Part shown: one piece after another, positions 52,057 to 60,669 of the stretch | How positions within the stretch are numbered: position 1 is the stretch's first letter | Layout: each line of letters opens with the position of its first letter | From: an uncultured Mesonia sp. | GTDB taxonomy: Bacteria; Bacteroidota; Bacteroidia; Flavobacteriales; Flavobacteriaceae | Length of the DNA: 64,000 bases | Assembly (NCBI GenBank): GCA_947494545.1 | Contig: CANLVH010000004.1 | Coordinates: forward strand, 1-64,000 | Direction: 5' to 3' | Notes under the pieces: model-generated | What the model was told of the DNA's origin: nothing | The model's database searches: none | Seen by the model: the letters and a program-made list of their open reading frames with translations, nothing else | Translations under genes and position numbers: made by a program

Positions 52057-52758
52057 ATGATTGAAATAAAAAACCTACATAAATCTTACAAAACCGGAGC
52101 CACTGCATTACACGTGCTTAAAGGTATTAACTTTAGTGTAAAAGAAGGCGAACTGGTTTCTATAATGGGCTCTTCGGGTTCCGGAAAATCTACTCTGCTT
52201 AATATTTTAGGAATGTTAGATGAAGCAGATAAAGGTTCTTATACCTTAGACGGCTTTCCTATAAAAAATTTAAACGAAAAGGTGGCGGCGCGCTACCGCA
52301 ACAAATTTCTTGGGTTTATTTTTCAATCTTTTAATCTAATTGGCTATAAATCTGCTTTAGATAATGTAGCCTTGCCTTTATATTATCAAGGTATAAACCG
52401 GCAAGAACGTATAGACAAATCTATGGCCTATTTAGAGAAGGTTGGTTTAGCGCAGTGGGCAAAACATTTGCCCAACGAGCTGTCGGGAGGTCAAAAGCAA
52501 CGAGTAGCTATTGCTCGAGCTTTGGCTAGCGATCCTAAAGTACTATTAGCAGATGAACCTACCGGAGCTTTAGATACAAAAACCTCTTATGAGGTAATGG
52601 ATTTGATTCAAGGCATAAACGACGAAGGTAAAACCATTTTGGTGGTAACCCACGAAGAAGACATTGCCCACATGACAAAACGTATTGTCAACCTAAAAGA
52701 TGGGGTAATTATAGACGATTCTAGAGTAGAACAAGTTAGGGCCGCAAAGCATGTTTAA
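52057..52758 (+). CDS. ABC transporter ATP-binding protein (MacB/LolD type)
   Basis: A 233-residue ATPase with Walker A GSSGSGKST at 38-46, Q-loop in FIFQSFNL, signature LSGGQ at 142-146, Walker B LLADEPTG at 163-170 and His in VVTHEED. The MIEIKNLHKSYKTGATALHVLKGI start is typical of MacB/LolD/FtsE-type ATPases. It overlaps the first permease gene by 8 bp and should drive both permeases encoded downstream. The operon promoter was not clearly resolved; TACTTTTTG at 52034-52042 has one base too many between TA and TTTG. Confidence 0.95.
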   Translation: MIEIKNLHKSYKTGATALHVLKGINFSVKEGELVSIMGSSGSGKSTLLNILGMLDEADKGSYTLDGFPIKNLNEKVAARYRNKFLGFIFQSFNLIGYKSALDNVALPLYYQGINRQERIDKSMAYLEKVGLAQWAKHLPNELSGGQKQRVAIARALASDPKVLLADEPTGALDTKTSYEVMDLIQGINDEGKTILVVTHEEDIAHMTKRIVNLKDGVIIDDSRVEQVRAAKHV

Positions 52759-53998
52759 TATAGAGCGTTGGCAAGAAATATTTGAAACCATCGGGAAAAA
52801 TAAACTCCGTACGTTTCTCACGGGTATATCGGTAGCTTCCGGTATTTTTATTTTGGTTATTCTGCTTGGCGTCGGGCAAGGAATGCAAAACGGCATTCAA
52901 TCGCAATTTCAAAGTGACGCTGCCAATCGTATTTCAGTATGGACGGGCTTAACCTCTGTAGAATATAAAGGTCTAAATCCCGGACGTCGTATTCAATTAA
53001 AAAACAAAGATTTTTTCTTTACGGAAAAAAAGTTTTCAGACAATTTAGAATACCGTTCCCCATTGTTTAGGGTTTGGGGGCAACTTATCAGTTATAAAAA
53101 AGAATCAGGAAGCTACCGTATAGAAGGTGTTTTTCCTGATTATCAATTTTTAGAAAGTCAAACAATGCTTGCGGGCAGATTTCTTAATTACGCAGACCAT
53201 GAAAATTACGAGAAAGTAATGGTTATTGGTCAAAAAGTAAAAAAAGACTTATTTAAGAATGACGAAGCTGCTTTAGGCAAGCTAGTGCAAGTCTCGGGAA
53301 TAAACTTTAAAATAGTTGGGGTTTTTCAGGACCCGGGAGGCGAAAGAGAAGAAGCGCGTGTTTTTATTCCGCTGTCTACTGCACAAAGAGTTTTTAGCGG
53401 AGGCAATGATTTAGGTGGTTTAGCTTTTACTTTGCCTCAAGAAGCATCTTTTGATCAAGCTTTGGTAGCATCGCAAAACTTTATAAAGCAATTAAAAGAC
53501 CAACTTAAAAAAGAGCATACCGTTGCGCCTATTGATGATAGCGCTATAAACATAAACAACTCATTAGAAGAAGCTAAGCGTTTTTACGATTTAATAGGTA
53601 TGATAAAGTTATTTTTCTGGGGAGTGGGTATTGCCACTATTTTTGCCGGAATTGTTGGCGTAAGCAATATTATGCTCATTATAGTTAAAGAACGCACCAA
53701 AGAAATAGGTATAAGAAAAGCTTTAGGAGCAGAACCGCTTTCTATTATTGGAATGGTTTTACACGAAGCTATTTTTGTAACGGCAATAGCTGGTTTTATT
53801 GGCTTATTTTTTGGTTTATTATTGTTAGAGTTTGTCGGGCCAATGATACAAACAGATTTTATTACCAATCCTACCGTAAACTTTAATGTTGCCCTTACTA
53901 CGGTGGTTATTTTAATAATTGCCGGCGCCGTAGCAGGTTTTTTTCCTGCCAGAAAAGCCGCCTTGATAAAACCTATTGTAGCACTAAGAGATGAATAG
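52751..53998 (+). CDS. MacB-like ABC transporter permease (first)
   Basis: A 415-residue permease with the MacB layout. An N-terminal TM helix follows a cytoplasmic segment (NKLRTFLTGISVASGIFILVILLGVGQGM), then a large periplasmic domain (about 50-285) with the DYQFLESQTMLAGRFLN / VMVIGQKVKKDLF elements. Three C-terminal helices form the FtsX domain (IVGVSNIMLIIVKERTKEIG, then two more, ending RKAALIKPIVALRDE). MacB-type transporters use mechanotransmission rather than transmembrane substrate passage. It overlaps the ATPase by 8 bp and precedes a second, different permease by 2 bp. Confidence 0.94.
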   Translation: MFNIERWQEIFETIGKNKLRTFLTGISVASGIFILVILLGVGQGMQNGIQSQFQSDAANRISVWTGLTSVEYKGLNPGRRIQLKNKDFFFTEKKFSDNLEYRSPLFRVWGQLISYKKESGSYRIEGVFPDYQFLESQTMLAGRFLNYADHENYEKVMVIGQKVKKDLFKNDEAALGKLVQVSGINFKIVGVFQDPGGEREEARVFIPLSTAQRVFSGGNDLGGLAFTLPQEASFDQALVASQNFIKQLKDQLKKEHTVAPIDDSAININNSLEEAKRFYDLIGMIKLFFWGVGIATIFAGIVGVSNIMLIIVKERTKEIGIRKALGAEPLSIIGMVLHEAIFVTAIAGFIGLFFGLLLLEFVGPMIQTDFITNPTVNFNVALTTVVILIIAGAVAGFFPARKAALIKPIVALRDE

Positions 53999-54000
53999 AT

Positions 54001-55266
54001 ATGTTTAGTAGGGATAAATGGAATGAAATAATAGAATCGTTAAGCGCTAATTGGTTTCGCACCATCTTAACAGCGTTTGGCGTGCTTTGGGGTATCTTTA
54101 TTCTCGTTATTCTGCTTGCAGCAGGAAAAGGTTTAGAAAACGGTGTTAAAAAAGGCTTTGGCGGCTTAGCAACAAACACAATGTTTATGTGGACGCAAAC
54201 AGCTTCTAAGCCATATCAAGGTTTGCCAAAAGGTAGAAGATTCAATTTTAAAACCGGCGATGTACCGGCTATAGAAAACAACGTGGCTGGGCTAAAATAT
54301 ATCTCTCCTAGAAATCAGTTGGGTGGTTTTGGTGGTAACAATAATGTGGTGCGCGGCCTAAAATCCGGAGCATTTAATGTTTACGGCGATTACCCCGAAA
54401 TAATTAAGCAACAACCTATGGATATTACTTCCGGTAGGTTTATTAACTATAACGATATACAAGAAAAACGTAAAGTAGCCATTATTGGTAGTGGCGTAAA
54501 AAACACCTTATACGACAAAGAAGAAGAGGTTATTGGCACCTACATAAAAATAAACGGCGTAAACTTTAGAATAATTGGCACGTATAGAAAAAAAGGACGA
54601 GGCGGCGGCAATGCCGAAGAAGACCAGAAAGAAATTTATGTGCCGTTTACTTCTTTTTCGCAAGCATTTAATAAAGGAGATGTGGTGGGTTGGATGGCAA
54701 TTACCGCAAACGACGATAATTCTATAACAGCGCTAAAAAGCCAAATCTTTGACTTGCTCAAAAAACGCCACAGCATCCACCCCGAAGATGACCGTGCTAT
54801 TGGTAATTTTGATTTGTATAAAGAATTTAGCAAGATTAATGATTTATTTATCGCACTAAAAGCAGTTGCCTATTTTGTTGGCATATTAGTACTGCTTTCG
54901 GGCATTATAGGCATTAGTAACATTATGCTAATTGTGGTAAAAGAACGTACCAACGAGATTGGCGTGCGCAGAGCTTTAGGCGCCACGCCATGGAACATTC
55001 GCGGGCAAATTTTGTTAGAATCTGTATTTCTTACAATTATTTCGGGAATGGCGGGAATAATTTTAGCCACCGGGGTTTTGGCTTTAGTAAATAAAATTTT
55101 AGACCAAAATACAAGTCCAGATACAATGTTTGCCAACCCAAGTGTCAACTTAGGCGTTATTGCAACCGCTTTATTTATACTTGTAGTTTCGGGATTATTA
55201 GCAGGATTAATTCCCGCGCAAAATGCTATTCGCATCAAGCCGGTAGACGCATTAAGAACAGAATAA
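54001..55266 (+). CDS. MacB-like ABC transporter permease (second)
   Basis: A 421-residue paralogue of the preceding permease with the same plan: helix 1 (WFRTILTAFGVLWGIFILVILLAAGKG), periplasmic MacB_PCD domain with DYPEIIKQQPMDITSGRFINYND, and FtsX-type helices (SGIIGISNIMLIVVKERTNEIG, ending AIRIKPVDALRTE). The two permeases differ throughout, so the transporter is probably a heterodimer rather than the homodimer of MacB. Only one ATPase gene is present. A Gly-rich loop (KKGRGGGNAEED) in the periplasmic domain is distinctive. Confidence 0.94.
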   Translation: MFSRDKWNEIIESLSANWFRTILTAFGVLWGIFILVILLAAGKGLENGVKKGFGGLATNTMFMWTQTASKPYQGLPKGRRFNFKTGDVPAIENNVAGLKYISPRNQLGGFGGNNNVVRGLKSGAFNVYGDYPEIIKQQPMDITSGRFINYNDIQEKRKVAIIGSGVKNTLYDKEEEVIGTYIKINGVNFRIIGTYRKKGRGGGNAEEDQKEIYVPFTSFSQAFNKGDVVGWMAITANDDNSITALKSQIFDLLKKRHSIHPEDDRAIGNFDLYKEFSKINDLFIALKAVAYFVGILVLLSGIIGISNIMLIVVKERTNEIGVRRALGATPWNIRGQILLESVFLTIISGMAGIILATGVLALVNKILDQNTSPDTMFANPSVNLGVIATALFILVVSGLLAGLIPAQNAIRIKPVDALRTE

Positions 55267-55303
55267 AAATTTAAATTAGTATAAAACCAATTTTATTATT
55301 TCA

Positions 55304-56419
55304 ATGAAAAGAATTTTAACCATAGTCATTTTAGTAGTTATAGTTTTGGCTTTCGGAGCTTCTATGTACTATTTATATCAAAAAAATCAAGAAAGTCCGG
55401 TGGTTTATACTACAGAAAAACCAACCAATAAAACTATTATAAAAGAAACGGTAGCTACAGGAAGTATTGTTCCTAAAGAAGAGATTCTTATCAAACCCAA
55501 TATTTCGGGAATAATAGATAAGATATATATAGAAGCCGGAGACAGTATTCAAAGTAACGACTTAATTGCGCAACTGCGCGTAGTGCCTAATGTTTCTAAT
55601 TTGGCCAGCAGTAAAAACCAAATTACCTCTGCCAAAATTGCCTTAGATAACGAAACTAAAAGCTTTAACCGCCAACAAGAATTGTATAAAAAAGGAGTTA
55701 TTTCTGCCAACGAGTTTGATAAAGCAGAAGTAGCCTATAAACAAGCACAACAAACATATCAGGCTGCAAAACAAACTTACGAGATTATAAAAACCGGTAC
55801 GTCTGCCGGCTTAGATAATGCCGCCAATACCCAAATTAGATCTACCATTTCGGGTATGGTGTTAGAAGTTCCCGTTAAGGAAGGCAACCAGGTTATAGAA
55901 GCCAATAACTTTAATGAAGGTACTACTATAGCAACCCTAGCTAATGTAGATAATATGATTTTTGAAGGAAAAGTAGACGAATCTGAAGTAGGAAAAATTA
56001 AAGAAGGTCTACCTTTAGAAATTACCGTTGGCGCTATAGAAAACAAAAAATTTGAAGCCATTTTAGACTATATTGCTCCAAAAGGTGTAGATGAGAATGG
56101 GGCGATTCAGTTTGAAATTGAAGGTACTTTAAAAAATCGGGATACCACTTTTATACGAACCGGTTTAAGTGCAAACGCTTCTATTATTTTGGCTAAAGCC
56201 GAAGATGTCTTGGCTATAAAAGAAGCCTTAGTGCAATTTGATAAAGAAACCAAAAAACCTTTTGTAGAAGTAAAAACCGGCGAACAAGAATTTGAACGCC
56301 GCGATATAGAACTAGGCATTAGCGACGGCCTTTACGTAGAGGTTCTTAACGGTTTAGATAAAGACGATGAAGTAAAAATTTGGAACCCGGTAAAGCCGGC
56401 AACCAATTTTAAATCGTAA
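55304..56419 (+). CDS. Periplasmic adaptor (HlyD/MacA-type), first
   Basis: A 371-residue membrane-fusion protein: N-terminal anchor helix (about 4-24), lipoyl half-motifs around a coiled-coil hairpin (about 95-155, NQITSAKIALDNETKSFNRQQELYKKGVISANEFDKAE), beta-barrel domain (VDNMIFEGKVDESEVGKI) and membrane-proximal domain. No CxxC. It connects the permease to a TolC-like duct. Lies between the second permease and the TolC-like gene; a second adaptor follows TolC. Confidence 0.92.
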   Translation: MKRILTIVILVVIVLAFGASMYYLYQKNQESPVVYTTEKPTNKTIIKETVATGSIVPKEEILIKPNISGIIDKIYIEAGDSIQSNDLIAQLRVVPNVSNLASSKNQITSAKIALDNETKSFNRQQELYKKGVISANEFDKAEVAYKQAQQTYQAAKQTYEIIKTGTSAGLDNAANTQIRSTISGMVLEVPVKEGNQVIEANNFNEGTTIATLANVDNMIFEGKVDESEVGKIKEGLPLEITVGAIENKKFEAILDYIAPKGVDENGAIQFEIEGTLKNRDTTFIRTGLSANASIILAKAEDVLAIKEALVQFDKETKKPFVEVKTGEQEFERRDIELGISDGLYVEVLNGLDKDDEVKIWNPVKPATNFKS

Positions 56420-56458
56420 TTTTAATGTTTAACGAATAAAATTTTAGATTTTTGACGT

Positions 56459-57790
56459 ATGAAAAAATTAGCAATAGCCTTATTCGTGTTTTTTTTGCAG
56501 CTTAACTTGTTTGCACAACAAAAAAAATGGACACTACAAGAGTGTGTAGAATATGCGTTAGAGAATAATATCTCTATAAAACAATCTGAGTTAGATATAG
56601 ATAATGCAGAGCTCAATAAAACAGATGCAATTGGCAACTTAATACCTTCTTTAAACGGTTCTGTTCAATACAGCCGAAACACAGGGGCGAGTATTAACCC
56701 GGTTACCAACCAGTTTGAAAATGAAGTCTTTTCTTCCTATACCGGTGGTATTAATTCTAGTCTAACACTTTTTGACGGCTTGCGTAATATTAGGCAATTG
56801 CAACGCTCTAAACTTACTATTTTGGCAAGTCAATACCAGATGGAGCAAATGGAAAATGATATTGCTCTAATGGTTGCCAATGCATATTTAGATGTGTTGC
56901 TCAACAAAGCCAACCTTCAATCTTTGCAAACGCAAAATCAATTAACTTTAGAACAGTTAGAACGCACACAAGAATTGGTAGATGCCGGCACACTTCCGCA
57001 AGGAGATATTCTAGAAATCAGAGCCAATAATGCGCAAGATCAACAACAAATTGTGCAAGCCAAAAACAATATACAAATAGCACTTATTAATTTGGCACAA
57101 TTACTACTTATAAAGGATTATGAGAATTTTAATATTGTAGACGAAGGCTACGAAATTATCTCCACCAGTTTGGCAGAAAAGCCCGTTGGTGAGATTATCA
57201 ATAAAGCCCAAGAAACTAGACCAGAAGTTAAAATTGCAGAAAAAAGCGTAGAACTGGCAGAAAAAGATTTGCAAATAGCAAGAGGTTCTTATTATCCTAC
57301 TTTATCGGCATTTTTTAATTATAATACACGATATTCAGATAACGATGTTTTTGACCGTGATTTTATGAAACAAATCTATCAAAATGATGGTACCAGTTAT
57401 GGCTTGCGTTTAAATATTCCTATACTTAACGGGCTTTCAAGTAGAACCAACGTAAAGCGAAATAAAATTAACTTGCAAAGAACAGAATATCAACTAGAAC
57501 AGGCCAAATTAGATTTAGAAAGCAACGTCTATCAAGCTTATGTAGATGCTAAAGGTTCTGCAGAAGCTTACGAAGCGGCTTTGCAAGCTTTAACTTCACA
57601 AGAAAAAGCTTTTGAATATGCTACAGAACGTTTTGAGGTTGGGTTAACCAATTCTTTTGATTATAGCCAATCTAAACAACGCTATGATAATGCAAAAATA
57701 AATGTGAATCAGGCTAAATATGATTATATTTTCAAACTGAAAGTACTCGAATTATATTTTGGGGTTAATCCCGAAAATATAAAACTCTAA
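56459..57790 (+). CDS. TolC-family outer-membrane efflux protein
   Basis: A 443-residue exported protein (signal peptide about 1-20, ending LFA-Q) with two long helical hairpin repeats characteristic of TolC: ECVEYALENNISIKQSELDIDNAEL near the start and RPEVKIAEKSVELAEKDLQIARGSYYPTLSAF in the second half. Strand segments include NGSVQYSRNTGASINP. It forms the trimeric duct through outer membrane and periplasm. The adaptor genes on each side (40 bp upstream, 4 bp downstream) complete the export system. Confidence 0.94.
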   Translation: MKKLAIALFVFFLQLNLFAQQKKWTLQECVEYALENNISIKQSELDIDNAELNKTDAIGNLIPSLNGSVQYSRNTGASINPVTNQFENEVFSSYTGGINSSLTLFDGLRNIRQLQRSKLTILASQYQMEQMENDIALMVANAYLDVLLNKANLQSLQTQNQLTLEQLERTQELVDAGTLPQGDILEIRANNAQDQQQIVQAKNNIQIALINLAQLLLIKDYENFNIVDEGYEIISTSLAEKPVGEIINKAQETRPEVKIAEKSVELAEKDLQIARGSYYPTLSAFFNYNTRYSDNDVFDRDFMKQIYQNDGTSYGLRLNIPILNGLSSRTNVKRNKINLQRTEYQLEQAKLDLESNVYQAYVDAKGSAEAYEAALQALTSQEKAFEYATERFEVGLTNSFDYSQSKQRYDNAKINVNQAKYDYIFKLKVLELYFGVNPENIKL

Positions 57791-57794
57791 AACT

Positions 57795-59057
57795 ATGAAA
57801 AAAAAGACTCTATTTGTTATCATAACCATTGTAGTGGTGGTATTACTACTTTTGGTTGTAGGTAAAAAACAAGGCTGGTTTGGCAAAACCGGTAACTTTA
57901 AAAAAGTAGAAACCACCTTAGTAGAGAAAATAGATATTATAGAAACCGTTTCGGCAACCGGAAAAATACAACCCGAGGTAGAAGTAAAAATTTCTTCGGA
58001 AGTTTCCGGAGAGATAATAAAACTTCCGGTAAAAGAAAACCAAGAAGTGCAAAAAGGTGATTTATTGGTAAAAATAAATCCAGATCTTTATCAATCTAGC
58101 TTAGAACGTTCTCGCGCAGGTTTACAAAATGTCAAATCTTCTTTAGCGCAAAGCAAGGCTAGTTTAAAACAAGCAGAAGCCACTTTTAACCGAAATAAAA
58201 AACTTTTTGATAAAGGCGTTATTTCCAAATCAGAATGGGATGCGATTGTATCGGAATACGAGATGGCAAAAGCAGCAAAAAATGCCGCTTATTATAACGT
58301 GCAATCGGCGTCGGCATCCGTTAGAGAAGCTATGGATAATTTAGGTAGAACCACTATTTACGCTCCTATGTCGGGCACAATTTCCCGTTTAGATGCAGAA
58401 TTGGGAGAGCGCGTGGTAGGAACCCAACAAATGGCAGGAACAGAAATTCTTCGTGTTGCCAATTTAGAAGAAATGGAGGTCGAGGTAGATGTAAACGAAA
58501 ACGATATTGTTAAAGTTGCCGTGCAAGATTCTGCTATTGTAGAAGTAGATGCTTATTTAGGGAAAGAATTCAAAGGTGTAGTTACCAGTATTTCTAATTC
58601 TGCCACAGCAGATTTAACAGCAGATCAGGTCACTAATTTTAAAGTAAAAGTTAGAATTTTAAAAGATTCTTATAAAGACTTGACGGAAGGTAAACCCAAA
58701 AGTTATTCGCCATTTAGACCGGGAATGACGGCTACAGTAGATATTATTACCAACAAAAAACAAAATATTGTTGGTATACCAATTAGTGCTATTGTAATTA
58801 AAAATGATACCACTTCTACCAAAAACAAGAAAACCTCTAAAATTAAAGATGATAAAACTTTTGAAGGTGTTTTTCTTAAAAAAGGCGATGAAGCCAAATA
58901 TCAAGTAGTAGAAACAGGTATTCAAGACGATACCAATATAGAGATTACTTCTGGTTTAGAAACCGATGATGAGGTAATAACCGGGCCGTATAATACGGTT
59001 ACTAAACTTTTAGAAACCGGCGATAAGGTAGAGGTAAAACAAAATTCAGATAAATAA
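57795..59057 (+). CDS. Periplasmic adaptor (HlyD/MacA-type), second
   Basis: A 420-residue membrane-fusion protein: anchor helix (about 4-24), lipoyl domain (SGEIIKLPVKENQEVQKGDLLVKINPDLY), long coiled-coil hairpin (about 97-180), second lipoyl half (GRTTIYAPMSGTISRLDAELGERV), beta barrel (VDVNENDIVKVAVQDSAIVEV) and membrane-proximal domain with an Asp/Lys/Thr-rich loop (TTSTKNKKTSKIKDDKTF). It is closer to MacA in order of domains than the first adaptor. Having two adaptors for one TolC suggests a mixed hexamer or two alternative pumps. 4 bp after the TolC gene. Confidence 0.93.
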   Translation: MKKKTLFVIITIVVVVLLLLVVGKKQGWFGKTGNFKKVETTLVEKIDIIETVSATGKIQPEVEVKISSEVSGEIIKLPVKENQEVQKGDLLVKINPDLYQSSLERSRAGLQNVKSSLAQSKASLKQAEATFNRNKKLFDKGVISKSEWDAIVSEYEMAKAAKNAAYYNVQSASASVREAMDNLGRTTIYAPMSGTISRLDAELGERVVGTQQMAGTEILRVANLEEMEVEVDVNENDIVKVAVQDSAIVEVDAYLGKEFKGVVTSISNSATADLTADQVTNFKVKVRILKDSYKDLTEGKPKSYSPFRPGMTATVDIITNKKQNIVGIPISAIVIKNDTTSTKNKKTSKIKDDKTFEGVFLKKGDEAKYQVVETGIQDDTNIEITSGLETDDEVITGPYNTVTKLLETGDKVEVKQNSDK

Positions 59058-59067
59058 AAAGAAGGTT

Positions 59068-59739
59068 TTGGCTAATATACTTTGTTTAGAAACCACCACG
59101 ACCAATTGCTCTGTTGCGCTGGCAAAAGCTGGTAAACTTTTAGCTTTACGCGAAGATAAAAGCAAAAATTACTCGCATGCAGAGCAGTTGCATATTTTCA
59201 TTAAAAAGGTTTTAGAAGAGGCAAACCTCAGTTTTAAAGATTTGTCTGCCGTAGCAGTAAGCAAAGGCCCCGGTTCTTATACCGGCTTGCGTATTGGGGT
59301 TTCGGCAGCAAAAGGACTTTGTTTCTCTTTAAACATTCCGCTTTTAGCGATAGATACTTTACAAGCTTTAAGCCTTCAGTACAAAAAAGAAAAAGTAGAC
59401 TACGTTGTACCGATGTTAGATGCCAGAAGAATGGAAGTTTTTACGGCAGTATATAATAATTCTGACGACTGTCTTCGCGCTACAGAAGCAAAAGTTTTAA
59501 CAGAAAACTCTTACCAAGAATATTTAGAAAAAGGCAAAACCTTGTTTTTAGGAAATGCGGTAAAAAAATGGGAAAATATTTGCACGCATCCCAATGCAAT
59601 ATTCTTAGAAACTCTGCCTTCTGCCAAAGATATGCTGGCGTTGGCCAATGCACAATACAAAAAAAGCGACACCGTAGATGTCGCTTATTTTGAACCCTTT
59701 TATTTAAAAGATTTCGTTTTAACGAAAAAGAAAGCTTAG
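59068..59739 (+). CDS. tsaB: tRNA threonylcarbamoyladenosine biosynthesis protein TsaB
   Basis: A 223-residue ASKHA-fold partner of TsaD/TsaE in making t6A37 of ANN-decoding tRNAs. The N-terminal ILCLETTTTNCSVALA, then AVSKGPGSYTGLRIGVSAAKGL and VPMLDARRMEVFTAVY are the TsaB signatures. Start is the TTG at 59068, with GAAGG just upstream. The stop codon overlaps that of the convergent MscS gene (TTAG). A perfect hairpin within its 3' coding sequence (59664-59686) is followed by a T-run only on the minus strand and so serves the opposite gene. Confidence 0.94.
   Translation: MANILCLETTTTNCSVALAKAGKLLALREDKSKNYSHAEQLHIFIKKVLEEANLSFKDLSAVAVSKGPGSYTGLRIGVSAAKGLCFSLNIPLLAIDTLQALSLQYKKEKVDYVVPMLDARRMEVFTAVYNNSDDCLRATEAKVLTENSYQEYLEKGKTLFLGNAVKKWENICTHPNAIFLETLPSAKDMLALANAQYKKSDTVDVAYFEPFYLKDFVLTKKKA
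59659..59686 (-). terminator. Terminator of the MscS gene embedded inside tsaB
   Basis: On the minus strand AAGCGACA (59686-59679), loop TCTACGG, TGTCGCTT (59671-59664), then TTTTT (59663-59659): a perfect 8-bp stem with a U-run about 50 nt after the MscS stop codon, entirely within tsaB coding sequence. Confidence 0.82.
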
Positions 59740-60587
59740 TCGTTTTCTTTATTCAATTCTTTGCTGTGGTCATAAAAATGCACATCGCGTTGTGGGTAAG
59801 GTATTCCAATTTCTGCTTCGTCTAAGCGTACTTTAGCAGTTTCTATAGTGTACCAGTGGCAACCCCAGAAATCTTCGTTGGTAGCCCAAAACCTAGCCGA
59901 AAGGTTAACAGAGTTGTCTGCCAATTCTGTAACTACAACTTGTGGTTCAGGATCTTTCATAATACCTTCTTGGCTGTTCATAATATCCAACAAAATATCT
60001 TTGGCTTGCTTAATATCTGCGTCATACGAGATACCGATGGTTATAGCATCTTTTCGTTTACCTTCTACCGTATAATTTATTACCTTATTGTTAGAAACTT
60101 CGCCATTAGGTATAACAGCCAATTGGTTACCAAAAGTGTTCAATTTCGTATAAAACAAAGAAATTTCTTTTACACTTCCCGAAACACCTTGCGTTTCTAT
60201 CCAATCTCCAATTTTAAAAGGTTTTAATAAAATGATAAGTACTCCGCCTGCAAAATTGGCTAACGAACCTTGTAAAGCCAATCCAATTGCCAAACCTGCC
60301 GCACCAATAATTGCAATAAAAGAAGTGGTTTCTACACCTACTTGTGTAATTGCAGTGATAAAAACCAAAATCTTAAGTGCCCAACTAACAATGTTCGCAA
60401 GAAAAGATTGTAGAGCTAAGTCGTAATCTCTTTTCTTAAGTAAATTTTTAATATAACGTACAATTACATTAGTTATCCACCAACCAATAGCCAAAATTAG
60501 AATTGCGGCAACTAGATCTGGTAAGAAGTCAATAAATTTTTCTACATACTCTTTGGCAAGAGCAGAAAAGTCATTTAGTTTATCCAT
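59736..60587 (-). CDS. Small-conductance mechanosensitive channel (MscS family)
   Basis: A 283-residue MscS-type channel. Three hydrophobic helices (about 21-44, 64-84, 86-115); the pore-lining TM3 has the Gly/Ala-rich FIAIIGAAGLAIGLALQGSLANFAGGVLIIL. The beta domain follows with FKIGDWIETQGVSGSVKEI and VIPNGEVSNNKVINYT, then the alpha/beta domain. It opens under membrane tension to release solutes during hypo-osmotic shock. Four-base overlap with tsaB at the stop codons; 82 bp downstream of the DUF255 gene on the same strand. Confidence 0.94.
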   Translation of the reverse strand: MDKLNDFSALAKEYVEKFIDFLPDLVAAILILAIGWWITNVIVRYIKNLLKKRDYDLALQSFLANIVSWALKILVFITAITQVGVETTSFIAIIGAAGLAIGLALQGSLANFAGGVLIILLKPFKIGDWIETQGVSGSVKEISLFYTKLNTFGNQLAVIPNGEVSNNKVINYTVEGKRKDAITIGISYDADIKQAKDILLDIMNSQEGIMKDPEPQVVVTELADNSVNLSARFWATNEDFWGCHWYTIETAKVRLDEAEIGIPYPQRDVHFYDHSKELNKEND

Positions 60588-60669
60588 TTTATTAATTTTT
60601 TTACAAAGTATATACTTTTTGGTCTAATTACTAAATTTTCGTTGTTTAAATTTTGTTAACAGAATTTGA

